In this document: in pieces, positions 1-9,600 of the stretch | Layout: the number at the start of each line of letters is the position of its first letter | Numbering within the stretch: the first letter of the stretch is position 1 | Notes under the pieces: generated by a model | What the model saw: the letters and a program-made list of their open reading frames with translations, nothing else | The model's database searches: none | What the model was told of the DNA's origin: nothing | Assembly (NCBI GenBank): GCA_035936415.1 | Contig: DASYWD010000302.1 | Span: forward strand, 1-41,966 | Direction of reading: 5' to 3' | DNA: 41,966 nucleotides | DNA from: Longimicrobiaceae bacterium | GTDB lineage: Bacteria > Gemmatimonadota > Gemmatimonadetes > Longimicrobiales > Longimicrobiaceae | Position numbers and translations under genes: made by a program

Positions 1-152
1 GGCGGGTTCCGGTATGCCTGCACCGCGGCGGCGGAAAGGGCGGGGCCGGTGTCCTGGCCGGGGGCCGCCCCGGGAGCGGCAGCGAGCGCGAGCGTCAGCA
101 GGGCGGCGGTCCGGATGCCCCGGCCGAACCGGGACGGGCGAGCTGTATTCAT
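1..152 (-). CDS. N-terminus of a secreted protein (partial, runs off the window)
   Basis: Only the first 50 codons are present. They begin at an ATG on the minus strand at 152 and run off the left edge. The translation starts MNTARPSRFGRGIRTAALLT, a basic n-region followed by an Ala/Leu-rich hydrophobic core and an Ala-Pro-Gly stretch ending near GQD, which reads as a Sec signal peptide cleaved before the mature protein. Nothing in the visible part identifies the mature domain, so no function is offered. It is divergent from the prolyl isomerase gene; the roughly 180 bp between them must carry both promoters, though no clear promoter boxes stand out. Confidence 0.6.
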   Translation of the reverse strand, partial: MNTARPSRFGRGIRTAALLTLALAAAPGAAPGQDTGPALSAAAVQAYRNP

Positions 153-334
153 CGTGGATCTCCGTTCGTGTAAGAATCAGGTGCCTCGATCGAACGGGAG
201 GAAGCTACGCCGACGCGGTCAACCGGGAATTAACGGGCGGTAAAACGGGGCGCGTGGGCCGGCATCTTGCGTCCCGTCGCCCGCTTTCGGCGTGGTCCGC
301 GCGCCGGGATCGGAACCCCAGACGGGAGGTGAGA

Positions 335-760
335 ATGGCCCAGGCGAAGAGCGGCGACACGGTGCGCGTCCACTACACCGGCAGGCTGGACGATGGGACG
401 GTGTTCGACTCCTCCCAGGGGCGCGAGCCGCTTGAGTTCACGCTGGGCGCGCAGCAGGTGATCCCCGGCTTCGAGCAGGCGGTGGACGGGTTGAGCCCGG
501 GCGAGGAGCGCACGGTGGAGATCCCCGCGGACCGGGCGTACGGCCCGCGCCGCGACGAGATGATGCTCACCGTGGGGCGCGACCAGTTCCCGCCCGAGGT
601 GCAGCCCGAGGTGGGGCAGCAGCTGCAGATGAGCCAGGGCGAACAGGTGGCGGTCGTCACCGTGGCCGAGGTCAGCGACACCGACGTGACGCTGGACGCC
701 AACCACCCGCTTGCCGGCAAGGACCTCACCTTCGACGTGCGGCTGGTCGACATCGTCTGA
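335..760 (+). CDS. FKBP-type peptidyl-prolyl isomerase, SlyD-like
   Basis: The product is a 141-residue cytoplasmic protein-folding enzyme that would catalyse cis-trans isomerisation of Xaa-Pro bonds and act as a chaperone. The start AKSGDTVRVHYTGRLDDG, then VFDSS, the central VIPGFEQAV and GEERTVEIPADRAYGP are FKBP-fold signatures. The next stretch (about residues 70-120) has the length and character of the SlyD insert-in-flap domain. The C-terminus returns to the FKBP core with NHPLAGKDLTFDV, which is typical of SlyD. The His/Cys-rich metal-binding tail of enterobacterial SlyD is missing, so nickel handling is not expected. The start was chosen because GGGAGGTGAG lies just upstream; an open frame continues further upstream but has no ribosome site and no FKBP homology. 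Confidence 0.93.
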   Translation: MAQAKSGDTVRVHYTGRLDDGTVFDSSQGREPLEFTLGAQQVIPGFEQAVDGLSPGEERTVEIPADRAYGPRRDEMMLTVGRDQFPPEVQPEVGQQLQMSQGEQVAVVTVAEVSDTDVTLDANHPLAGKDLTFDVRLVDIV

Positions 761-768
761 GACAAAGG

Positions 769-797
769 AATCGGCGGCCAGATCGGCCGCCGATTTT
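769..797. terminator. Rho-independent terminator between convergent genes
   Basis: An 11-bp perfect stem (AATCGGCGGCC with GGCCGCCGATT) around a 5-nt loop is followed by TTTT on the plus strand. It lies 9 bp after the prolyl isomerase stop and about 50 bp beyond the convergent SelO stop, so it can end both transcripts. Confidence 0.85.
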
Positions 798-846
798 CCG
801 CTGACCGCTGCGGCCTCTGTGGCTCCGGCCACGCTCCCCGATCGGG

Positions 847-2325
847 CTAGGTTCCGCAGAAGGTCCGGAACACCCGTTCGTCCTCTTCGGGCGGGTCCGC
901 GTATCGGGCGAAGGGCGCCTGCTCCTCGTAGGGATTCGACAGCACCGCCACCAGCTCGTGGAACGGGGCGAAGTCGTCCTCGTCGACGGCCGCCCGGATG
1001 ACTGCTTCCACACGGTGGTTGCGCGGTACGTAGGCCGGATTCACCGCCAGCATGGCGGCGCGGCGCGCGGCTGCGTCTGTGGGCTCCTGGTCGAGCCGCC
1101 TCCGCCACCGGGAGGCCCATTCGTCGAAGGCGGAAGGGTCTGCGAACAGGCTCCGCACGCCCGCGTCGTCCGCGTCGCCGGACGCCGCCCTGCTCAGCCG
1201 ACGGAACGTGAGCGTGAAGTCGGCACCGTTCGCACCCATCGCCTCCAGCAGGTCCCGCCCGAGCTCGGCATCGCCCTCGCGTTCACCGAGCAGGCCCAGC
1301 TTCCGTCCGAGCCCTGCCTGGTACGCCCGTTCGTATACCGATCTGAATGCGTCGAGGGCTTCTTCCGCCTCGGCGATTGCGGCGCCTGTATCGTCCGAGA
1401 GGAGAGGCAGCAGGCACTCGGCGAAACGGGCGAGGTTCCACTCGCCGATCGCCGGCTGCCTGAAGTACGCATACCGCCCCTGCCGGTCGATCGCGCTGAA
1501 GACCGCCCCGGGGTCGTAGGCATCCATGAAGGCGCAGGGCCCGTAGTCGATCGTTTCGCCGGCAATGGACATGTTGTCCGTGTTCATCACCCCGTGGATG
1601 AACCCGACCAGCATCCACTCTGCGATCAGCCCGGCCTGCGCTCGGACGACGGCGTCGAGCAGCGCGCGGTACGGTCGCTCGGTGCGGGCCGCGTCCGGGT
1701 AGTGTCGCGCAATCACGTGGTCCGCGAGCAGCCGCAGGCCTTCCACGTCCCCGCGGCTCGCGAAGAACTGGAAGGTGCCCACCCGGACGTGGCTGGAGGC
1801 GACGCGCGTCAGGACTGCACCCGGAAGGATCGTCTCACGAACCACGACCTCCCCGGAGGTCACCGCGGCAAGCGCGCGGGTCGTGGGGATTCCCAGCGCG
1901 GCCATCGCCTCGCTGACCACGTACTCGCGCAGGACCGGGCCCAGGGGGGCTCTTCCATCCCCGCCGCGCGAGAAGGGCGTCCGACCCGAGCCCTTGAGCT
2001 GGACGTCGCGCCGTACTCCGGCACGGTCGACGATCTCGCCGAGGAGGACCGCGCGGCCGTCCCCGAGCTGCGGGACGAACACGCCGAACTGGTGCCCTGC
2101 ATACGCCGTCGCGATCGGCTCGGCCGTTTCGACGACGCGGTTGCCCGCCAGCACCTCCACACCCTCCTCGCTGGCGAGCCAGTCCGGACCGAGGCCGAGC
2201 TGGGCCGCCAGGGGACCATTGACCCGAACAAGCCGTGGGCCCCTGACCGGAGTGGGGGCGACTCGCGCGAAGAACCGCTCGGGGAGCCTCGCGTAGGTGT
2301 TGTCGAAGGGGAAGTGAGCTGGCAT
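847..2325 (-). CDS. selO: Protein adenylyltransferase SelO (YdiU/UPF0061 family)
   Basis: The product is a 492-residue pseudokinase-fold enzyme that, in studied members, transfers AMP from ATP to Ser/Thr/Tyr of proteins involved in redox homeostasis. Length matches the roughly 480-residue bacterial family. Family landmarks are visible in order: FDNTYARLPERFF at the start, YAGHQFGVFVPQLGDGRA, the basic QLKGSGRTPFSRGGDGRA nucleotide-binding segment, FIHGVMNTDNMSIAG and the metal-binding IDYGPCAFMDAY. The C-terminus ends in Cys-Gly-Thr, putting a cysteine third from the end where animal SelO carries selenocysteine. ATG at 2325 is preferred because it begins the conserved region and follows a purine-rich GAGAGAGGGACCGGAG; the longer frame upstream adds 31 Cys-rich residues unlike the family. 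Confidence 0.95.
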   Translation of the reverse strand: MPAHFPFDNTYARLPERFFARVAPTPVRGPRLVRVNGPLAAQLGLGPDWLASEEGVEVLAGNRVVETAEPIATAYAGHQFGVFVPQLGDGRAVLLGEIVDRAGVRRDVQLKGSGRTPFSRGGDGRAPLGPVLREYVVSEAMAALGIPTTRALAAVTSGEVVVRETILPGAVLTRVASSHVRVGTFQFFASRGDVEGLRLLADHVIARHYPDAARTERPYRALLDAVVRAQAGLIAEWMLVGFIHGVMNTDNMSIAGETIDYGPCAFMDAYDPGAVFSAIDRQGRYAYFRQPAIGEWNLARFAECLLPLLSDDTGAAIAEAEEALDAFRSVYERAYQAGLGRKLGLLGEREGDAELGRDLLEAMGANGADFTLTFRRLSRAASGDADDAGVRSLFADPSAFDEWASRWRRRLDQEPTDAAARRAAMLAVNPAYVPRNHRVEAVIRAAVDEDDFAPFHELVAVLSNPYEEQAPFARYADPPEEDERVFRTFCGT

Positions 2326-2544
2326 CTGGCGCTCCGGTCCCTCTCTCGTGCAGTCCGCGCAGAAGCACACGCCGTCGGTGCAGGGATCCCGCTTCCCTCG
2401 CACAACCCGCGCCCTCACCTGGAGCGCGAGCGCGTGTCCGGCGCCGTCCCGGCGTTTGCCGCTGCCACGAGGCTCACCCCCTGACGCCGTGCGGCCCTGC
2501 TCCCACGTGGACGAGTGGGGGTGTACGGCGGCAATGGACGGAAC

Positions 2545-2587
2545 GAGGACAGGGCGGGCCGCACCCCGTGCGGCCCGCCCTGTCCTC
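2545..2587 (-). terminator. 20-bp perfect hairpin downstream of the M20 gene
   Basis: A perfect 20-bp GC-rich stem with a CCC loop starts 11 bp after the M20-family stop codon. No T-run follows on the minus strand, so it may act as a strong structural terminator or 3'-end stabiliser. Its position makes it the likely end of the M20 transcript before selO. Confidence 0.7.
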
Positions 2588-2598
2588 CTCCATCACGA

Positions 2599-4218
2599 TC
2601 ACTTCGCCGCCGTCAGGGCGTACAGCAGATCGACGTAGAACTTCTCCACCTCGGCCAGCGAGGCGATTCTCGAGCCGGGCTTGGGAGCGACGACCATGTA
2701 CTCGTTGGGCGCGTGCGCCCCCGAACCGTGGCCGATCCCCCCGGGGATCATGGGGAGGCCGAGCCGCTCCGTGAACACGTAGTACGGCGCGCTCCCCGCG
2801 AGGCGAGGAGTCACGCTCGGGGTGAAGCCGTGCTTCTTGTACGCGCCGATGGCGGCCTGGACCAGCGGCGCCTCCACGGAGGTCTGCGCAGGCGGGTAGC
2901 CGCTCAGCTTGCGGACCTCGACGTCCCTGAACCCCTGGGCGTCGAGGTGGCGCCGGATGAGGGCGAGCGCGCTGTCGGGTGTCTGGTTGGGAACCAGCCG
3001 CGAGTCCAGCTTGGCGGTGGCCCTGTGCGGCAGGATGGTCTTGACCCCCGGGCCGGTGTAGCCGCTCCAGATGCCGTCGATGTTGAGCGTGGTGTTGAAC
3101 AGATGGTTCATGAGCGACTTCTCCCCGCTCATCCCATCGATCCAGCGCTGCACGCCCAGGCCCTGGCGCATCCTGGGCTCCCGCTCGGTCCAGGCCGGGA
3201 GCATGCCGTTGACCAGGCGCTGTTCCTCTTCCGAGGGGGGACGGATGGGGTCGTAGTAGCCCGGCACCAGGATGGTGTTGCCATCCGGGGTGGTCAGGCT
3301 GGAGAGGGCCTGCACCAGCCGCCACGCCGGCGCGTCGGCGATCGCCTTCAGCGAGCTGTGGATCTCCGCCTCCGCCGGCCCACCCTGCGCGCCCCCGCTG
3401 ACCTCCATCTCGAAGTAGACGATCCCCTTCACCCCGAGCGTCATCCCCACGTCACCGGCCGGATCCTGCCCGTTGAAGGGGAAGAGCACGCCGTCCGCAC
3501 GCTCGAGCCGCTCCGCGAACCGGTCGATCAGCTCAGGGTAGTGGGGGGAGCCCAGCTCCTCCTCGCCCTCTGCGAGCACCATCAGGTTGACCGGCAGGCG
3601 CCCCTTGGTCTTGAGGATCGCCTCCACCGCGTTCAGGAAGGCACGCTGGGGTCCCTTCTGATTCGTGGCCCCGCGCGCCATGAGGACGCGCCCGAGCGGG
3701 TGCTCCACGATCTCTCCGGCAAAGGGGTCCACCCTCCACCCCTCCGGCTCCACCGGCTGGACGTCGTACATCATGTAGACGGCCAGGGTCTTCTCCGCGC
3801 CGGCATCGAGGTAGCCCCACACACCCGGATGGCCGGACGTCGGGACCACCTCTGCCTCCTGGAAGCCGACCCTCTTCAGGTCGTCGCGGAGCATGGCCGC
3901 CATTTCTTGCACGCCCTGGTTCTGTGCGCTGATGGACGGCTGCCGGACCCAGCGGCGCAGGTTCTCCAGGTGCGCTGTCTGGTGGGCATCGATGTAGGCG
4001 TAGACCTCGGGATGGCTGCCGCCATACAGGGGAATCGACGCCGGGTCGAAGCTCTCGGTCGTGGTGATCTCGAAGTCGGGCCGCCGGGTCTCAGCGGTCC
4101 GGGGCGCGGGCTGCGGGGCCGGAGCGCTGGCCTGGCTACCGCCGCGAGGGGAGGTGCAGCCGGTGAGTGCCAGCACGGCGAGAAGCACGGGCACGGACGT
4201 GCGGACGTAGGGACTCAT
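2599..4218 (-). CDS. M20-family metallopeptidase-like lipoprotein with altered zinc site
   Basis: The product is a 539-residue predicted lipoprotein. The signal peptide ends in LALTGC with Cys21 as lipidation site, followed by a Pro/Ala-rich linker. From about residue 70 it follows the M20 (carnosinase/dipeptidase) plan: YDVQPVEPEGW, RGATNQKGP, AEGEEELGSPHY, a lid domain, and GAHAPNEY near the end. Family members remove N-terminal residues from peptides with a two-zinc centre. Here the first ligand His is Met150 (YMMYD instead of YGHYD), the bridging Asp is Asn186, and the later Asp ligand region reads FPFNG rather than SDN. The catalytic Glu pair and final His remain. It could be an inactive homologue or use a different metal site. 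ATG 4218 was chosen because it gives the lipoprotein signal. Confidence 0.85.
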   Translation of the reverse strand: MSPYVRTSVPVLLAVLALTGCTSPRGGSQASAPAPQPAPRTAETRRPDFEITTTESFDPASIPLYGGSHPEVYAYIDAHQTAHLENLRRWVRQPSISAQNQGVQEMAAMLRDDLKRVGFQEAEVVPTSGHPGVWGYLDAGAEKTLAVYMMYDVQPVEPEGWRVDPFAGEIVEHPLGRVLMARGATNQKGPQRAFLNAVEAILKTKGRLPVNLMVLAEGEEELGSPHYPELIDRFAERLERADGVLFPFNGQDPAGDVGMTLGVKGIVYFEMEVSGGAQGGPAEAEIHSSLKAIADAPAWRLVQALSSLTTPDGNTILVPGYYDPIRPPSEEEQRLVNGMLPAWTEREPRMRQGLGVQRWIDGMSGEKSLMNHLFNTTLNIDGIWSGYTGPGVKTILPHRATAKLDSRLVPNQTPDSALALIRRHLDAQGFRDVEVRKLSGYPPAQTSVEAPLVQAAIGAYKKHGFTPSVTPRLAGSAPYYVFTERLGLPMIPGGIGHGSGAHAPNEYMVVAPKPGSRIASLAEVEKFYVDLLYALTAAK

Positions 4219-4422
4219 GTGCGCGTGGTGTGTGGAGGAGGAGCCAGGACTGCGGCGGCGTTTGTTCACTGGAGCAGAGTAGCCCACCCCGGAAATGTCC
4301 GCAAGCAAGGCCTGAACCGTCCCGGGACCGCCGAGGAGGCCTCCGGTCGGGGTGGTCCCGGCGTTCCGTGACCGAGCGTTCGGCAGGCCTCCCCGCATGG
4401 CCCTGCATCTGGCTCCGGAGGG

Positions 4423-4438
4423 GCGAAGAGGGGGTGAA
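4423..4438. repeat. Imperfect copy of a 16-bp motif
   Basis: GCGAAGAGGGGGTGAA matches the motif at 4602-4617 at 14 of 16 positions. Read on the minus strand it gives two TTCAC-type half sites about 11 bp apart, the geometry of OmpR/PhoB-family response-regulator sites. It lies about 205 bp upstream of the M20 lipoprotein start. Confidence 0.4.
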
Positions 4439-4601
4439 GAGGAATGGGCGGCCACGCGGGCGGCCCATCTTCGAAACAGAGTTTATCGGGAACTGCAAGA
4501 GGCGCCTCTGTACCGGTAGTGCTCCGGTGGATCACCGCGGCAACACTCCTCAGTAACTTCACATCCTGCAACCAGTTGAGTGCACGACTCCGTTCAAAGG
4601 T

Positions 4602-4617
4602 GTGAAGAGGGTGTGAA
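4602..4617. repeat. 16-bp motif GTGAAGAGGGTGTGAA, copy A
   Basis: This motif is identical to the one at 18260-18275. The minus strand reads TTCACACCCTCTTCAC, and flanking bases extend the second half to TTCACACC, giving a direct repeat with an 11-bp period. A regulatory site is possible but unproven. Confidence 0.45.
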
Positions 4618-5061
4618 AAATTCTGCCGGGAGGCTGCGTGTCTGACCGACGGAGCCGGGGCGCTGAAGGGGAGGTTTCCCGTGTCAGGGCTGGTCATCCC
4701 ACGATCCGCGAGATCCGCCTCTCGACGTTTCAGGCAGCGCGTGTCGCCCCGCTATAGCACCAGGCCGACCGTTTAGATCGAGCCACTGAGATCTGCTCGG
4801 GAACGGCCGTCGAAGTGGATAGCGGGGAGGAAAATGCCGACTTGTGTCCATCTTTATCCACTGGGAGCGGCGAGCGAGCCGGGTAGTCGCCTGAACCCAA
4901 GCCTCGCTCGCGGTTCGGATGACTGTCTGGTGAAGCGGAGAGGGGAGCGTTAATACCAGGCGCGGTGCGCGCATCATCTACTAGCAGATGAGCGCAACAG
5001 TCGGGAAGATGGCTGCTGCAGGGCTGCGCCTCTGTCCCTCACGCAACGTAGCGAGGGTCTC

Positions 5062-6450
5062 ATGAACGATCAACCACTCCGGGGAAACTGGGCTGGTGAG
5101 GCCGGCGAGATTCCCCCGTCCTTCTTCGTGAAAGGGAACGTGGCGGTGCCCATCGATGCGGTGGGGCTACACCTGGAGTTCAGCCTCGACATCGCGCGCA
5201 GGCGCGCCCACGGGCGGGGCAGACTCCGGTTTACCCTGCCGCAGCCGGGTCGGCCCCTTCTCGACCTGGTGCCGGATCCGACCCAGCTGGTCCTGGAGGG
5301 GCAGTCGCTCTCGCCGGAACGGCTCCGTCTGGTAGCGCCGCCTGACGAGACGGCGCCGTTACGGATGCTGGATGAGCCGCTCGCTGCCGGGGTGGAGCAC
5401 GAGCTAGACATCCGATATCCACTCCCGAAGGATGTGGTCGGGTTCGGAGACGGAGGGGTCCGGCTGGGGCTCTTCATGACCGACCTGGACCCCCGGGGTT
5501 ACCTGGAGCGATATGCTCCCGCCAACCTGGAGTTCGATCAGCTCCCGATGACGATGGAGGTCCGCGTCTCCGGAAGCAGCCGCGCGCATCGGCTCTTCAC
5601 CAACGGCCAAGTCACCTCGTGCGAGGACGCCGCTTGGCAGGTCACCTTTCCCGACTACTTCACCTGCTCGTCGTGCTATCTGCACCTGACGGACGCCCCG
5701 TTGGCGGTCCGGGAGGGGACCTTCGCGGGGGTGAAAAGCGAGGTGCCAGTGACTATCTACGGCGAGGACACGGACGAGGTGGAGCGGACGCTGATGGACG
5801 CGAGCGGCATCCTGCGGGAGCTGGAGTGTACCTACGGGCCCTACGCTCACGAGGCGCTGCTGGTCTACTGTACCGGCGAGATCGGCGGCGGCATGGAGTA
5901 CGCCGGGGCCACTATGACCCAGCGAAGCGTCCTGGGGAACGAGATCACCCACTCCTGGTTCGCGCGGGGTGTGATGCCGGCCAACGGCAACGCCGGCTGG
6001 ATCGACGAGGCGATCGCGAGCTGGCGCGACCAGGGTTACCCCCGGGCGGAGGCCGCGCCCCTGCGCCCGCCCGTGCAACTGGCCGGGTTCTCCCCTTACC
6101 GCCGCCACACGCACGAGGACTCGTACTGCCTTGGCTCGCTGCTGCTCAGTGAGCTGGATCTGCTCTTCGCCCCCGGTGGCCTCCTGCCTGTCCTGGCGAA
6201 GCTCTTCTGCGAGAGGAAACGCCGGCTGATCACCACGGCCTCGTTCCAAGCGTACCTGGAGCAGGAGACCGGAGTGCCGCTCGGAGCAGTCTTCGACCGA
6301 TACGTATACGGCAAGGCCGACGCAGACGACACCCATCCACCGGGGTGGGCCATGCGACCGGGCGAGTTGTTCCGGGCAGCAGGGCTGCAAGTGCCGCCGT
6401 CCCCGCCTCCACGGTCGTTCACCGCCGCCGAGCTCCGCTCCCTCCTCTGA
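5062..6450 (+). CDS. M1-like (gluzincin) peptidase homologue with altered HExxH motif
   Basis: The product is 462 residues with no signal peptide visible. The N-terminal half is beta-rich, as in M1 aminopeptidases. Around residue 278 comes GGGMEYAGAT, the counterpart of the substrate-binding GxMEN motif. The zinc motif reads NEITHSWF (residues 293-300), followed after exactly 18 residues from His297 by Glu316 in WIDEAIASW. Spacing and context are the M1 HExxH-x18-E signature, but the first zinc-binding His is Asn293. Active M1 enzymes trim N-terminal amino acids from peptides; with Asn here activity is doubtful. It is about half the usual M1 length, lacking the long helical C-terminal domain. 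It stands alone, 840 bp from the previous gene. Confidence 0.8.
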   Translation: MNDQPLRGNWAGEAGEIPPSFFVKGNVAVPIDAVGLHLEFSLDIARRRAHGRGRLRFTLPQPGRPLLDLVPDPTQLVLEGQSLSPERLRLVAPPDETAPLRMLDEPLAAGVEHELDIRYPLPKDVVGFGDGGVRLGLFMTDLDPRGYLERYAPANLEFDQLPMTMEVRVSGSSRAHRLFTNGQVTSCEDAAWQVTFPDYFTCSSCYLHLTDAPLAVREGTFAGVKSEVPVTIYGEDTDEVERTLMDASGILRELECTYGPYAHEALLVYCTGEIGGGMEYAGATMTQRSVLGNEITHSWFARGVMPANGNAGWIDEAIASWRDQGYPRAEAAPLRPPVQLAGFSPYRRHTHEDSYCLGSLLLSELDLLFAPGGLLPVLAKLFCERKRRLITTASFQAYLEQETGVPLGAVFDRYVYGKADADDTHPPGWAMRPGELFRAAGLQVPPSPPPRSFTAAELRSLL

Positions 6451-6631
6451 GGGCAGCCTCCCGCCCGGAGATCTGCCACGAACCGGGAGCATTACGACAG
6501 CATTGTCTTTCCGGCGGCGGACACGCACCTTGACGTGAACGTCCGTCGCATGGCATCGCCTTGCTCGCCACCCCGGAGCAGATTCGACCCCGGCGCGTTA
6601 TAGGGCATCGCTCCTCCACTCGCGCTCGCGC

Positions 6632-9600
6632 GTGCGTACATCCGCAAAACCGCCGCTCGCGGCGCGGACCCATCCTTCCCCACGGGTGGCGCGCCGAGTC
6701 GGCCTCATCCTAGTTCTCTGCGTTTTCGTGGGCACCCGTTCCAGTCCGGATCTGGAGCGGAGTGGCTCCGCTCCCGTTGGGCTGGTGGGCGAACTGGAAC
6801 GGCTCGGGCTGCAGCAGACGATCGGGCCGCGGCTCTCGATCTCGTCCGCAGAACGGTCGTGTGCGCCGCCCCGCCCGGAAGCCACCTCCCCCCGCACCGA
6901 CTGTGCGGCCGTCTCCGCTGTCGGGCCACGGCCGGACCGTCTCGGCGACATCGCCAGCCGCGCGGAGAGGGCCATCCGCGAGAGAGCCGACCCCGATGCC
7001 ATACACGCGGCGGCGCTCATTGATCTGCTGTACGAGCCGGGGGTGGGAAAACCGCTCCACCGGTCCATCTCATCCTTGCAGATGGCCGCGTGGCGGGCGG
7101 ACCGTCCGGGCGCTGTGCTCGCCGACTTGGCTGCGGCCTATCTGGTCCGTGCGGAACGCGCGCGCACCCCACGCGACCTGCTTGCTGCGATTGAGGCCGC
7201 CGAGGAGGCGCTGGAGCGCGAGCCGCGGAACCCGGCGGCCCTGTTCAACCGCGCGCTGGCGCTGCAGCGGTTCGGCTTGGTGGAAGAGGCCGAGTTCGGG
7301 TGGCGCAGCTACCTGGCGGTCGATTCCATGTCGGGGTGGGCAGGCGAGGCGAAGCGGAACCTGAGGGAATTGCTCACCGTCGACCCGCCGCCGCCCCCCC
7401 CCGGGCCCGATGCTCCGGAGTCCGACTACGCGGCGTACTCTGCCGCCGATCCGCAGGGCGCGCGCGTGCTGGGGTGGTGCCGTGTGCTGGACCGCTGGGC
7501 CGGGGCAACCCTAGCCGGGAATACAGCGCGTGCGGAGGAGCACCTGCGCCGAGCGGAGACTCTGGGGAGGGCGTTGGAGCGGCGCCCTGACGGAGACGCG
7601 TCGCTCGCTGACGGAGTGCGCGCCATCCGCGCACAGGCGGGCCGGCACGGGGCGCAGCAGCTGGCGCATGCGCACCAGGAGTTCGCCGCCGGCTGTGAGC
7701 TTGAGGAGCGGGTGGAATTCCCCGCCGCGGCGGCGCGGTACAGAGCCGCAATCGCCGCCGCCGCCGACTCCCCCATCCTGCAGAAGTGGGCGCGACTTCT
7801 GTACGGGAGCACGCTCTTCCGCAGCGGCGGTGCACGCCGGGGGGAGACCATCCTCCGGGAGGTTGCCGAGGCGACCGATCCGGTGCGCCACCCGGCGCTA
7901 GCCGGCCAGGCCAGGCTCCTGCTCGCGAGCGTGCTGCTGCGCGAGGACCGCTACGAATCCGGGCTGGCGGAGGCGTGGCGAGCCGCAGGTTTGTTCGAGC
8001 GGAGCGGCGAGCGTGAGAGCGAGGCGGCGACGCTGTACGCACATTCCGTCGCGCGGTTCAGGTTGCGCGAGATGGACGAGGGGTACGCCTTGGCGCATCG
8101 CGCTCTCGAGCGGCTGCGGCCGTACCGGAGCTCGTACCGAATGCACAATCTGCTCTCTTCCATTGCTGGGATCGCTGTCACCGACGGGTTTCCGAGGACG
8201 GCGATCCGGCTGCAGGACGAGGGAGTGCGGGTGGCGACGCGCAACGGCAATCCCGCCTACGTGGCGGAGGCCCGCCTGCTTCGCGCCCGGCTACTAGCGG
8301 CCGCGGGAGCCCTGCCGCGCGCGGCTGAGGATGTGGCTGTGGGGCAGGAGGCCATCTCCAGGCTCGCTGATCGTAGAGCCAGGGAATGGATGGTTGCCCG
8401 ACAGCAGATGGCCGAAGCGGTCACCTCCCTCCGCGCCGACCCCGCACGGGCCGCCGCGGCCCTGGATTCGGCGGCGGCGTACTTCCAGCGGATGCACGCC
8501 CCGCTGGTCGCCCTCCCCGCCGTGGTGGATGGAGCCCAGGCCTGGCTCGCGGCGGGAGACACAGAGCGCGGGACAGCCCGCCTGGAGGCGGCCCTTGCAA
8601 TCCTGGAGCAGCGACGCGACTCCATCCGCATGGAGCCCCGACGCGCGGCGGTGTTCGAAGCGGCGCGCGCGGTGGTGGACCGGGTGGCGATGCTGAAGCT
8701 GGCCGCCGGCGATACGGCCGAGGCGCTGAATTACCTGGACCGGGGGCGAGCCTCGCTCGCCCCGGTTGGCCGGCCGGACCGGGCGGACTCGGCCCGACCC
8801 GTGGCGGGGCCTCCGGGTGAGGTAGGGCTGGAGTACGCGCTGGTCGGAGACACGCTCCTGGTCTGGACCGTGGCCGGGCGCCGGGTGGAGGTGTTCCGCA
8901 TAGTCGTCGACACGGTGCGCCTCGCCCGCACCGTCGAGCGCCTGCGGCAGCAGCTGGAGGGGGCGGCCGGAGAAGCGGAACTCCGGCCCGGGCTCACGAG
9001 GCTCTACGATTGGCTGCTGCGCCCGGTGGAGGACCACCTGGGCCGAGAGGGAGTCCCGCTGGTGATCGTTGCGGACGGCGATCTCGCCTCGGTTCCGTTC
9101 GCAGCGCTCTACAATGCGCGCCAAGGGCGCTACCTCGTGGAGGACCGCCCGCTCCGCTTCGCGGCGAGCCTGCGCGAGGCATGGCGCCGGCCGGACCGGA
9201 CGGGCGCCGCAAAGCCAGCACTGTTCGTTTCCGATCCAGCGTTCGACCCGGAAGAGCACCCGGGCTTTGAGCGGCTGAAGGGGGCGGCGGACGAGGTCAG
9301 GGAGGTCGCTGCGGGATATCCGCGCCAACGATTGCTGTCCGGAGCGGGCGCGAGCAGGGAGGCTTTCCGCGAGGCACTCGCCGGAGCGGGCCTGGTGCAC
9401 TACGCGGGACACGCGGTGTTCGACGACGAGCGGCCGGAGCGCTCTTACCTGCTCCTCGCGCCGACGCCGGGATGGACCGCCCCACCGACGCTCGCCGCTG
9501 CCGAGATCGCCCAGATGGACTTGCGCCACCTGTCACTGGTGGTGCTGGCGGCGTGCCAGACGGTGCGCACGGGGCCAGGCCGGGCCGCGGGGTTCTCCGG

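Larger units (their letters stand above)
4219..5061. other. 843-bp intergenic region without a convincing gene
   Basis: No frame here shows a recognisable protein or codon pattern. The interval separates the M20 lipoprotein (leftward) from the M1-like gene (rightward) and so must contain both promoters. It holds two copies of a GTGAAGAGGGTGTGAA-like motif (listed separately) and a weak ATGGGC/GCCCAT hairpin near 4443-4467. The M1-like gene has GAGG 6 bp before its ATG. Confidence 0.5.

Noticed and set aside
958-2484. A 508-codon open frame on the plus strand opposite selO
   Set aside because: It is the antisense shadow of a well-conserved gene in high-GC DNA; its translation is Arg/Pro/Gly-rich with no domain.
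2515-4371. A 618-codon plus-strand frame opposite the M20 gene
   Set aside because: Same antisense effect; the minus-strand translation has clear M20 motifs.
4219-5061. A tRNA or small RNA in the long gap before the M1-like gene
   Set aside because: No cloverleaf, CCA-proximal stem or T-loop GTTC-like segment could be fitted.
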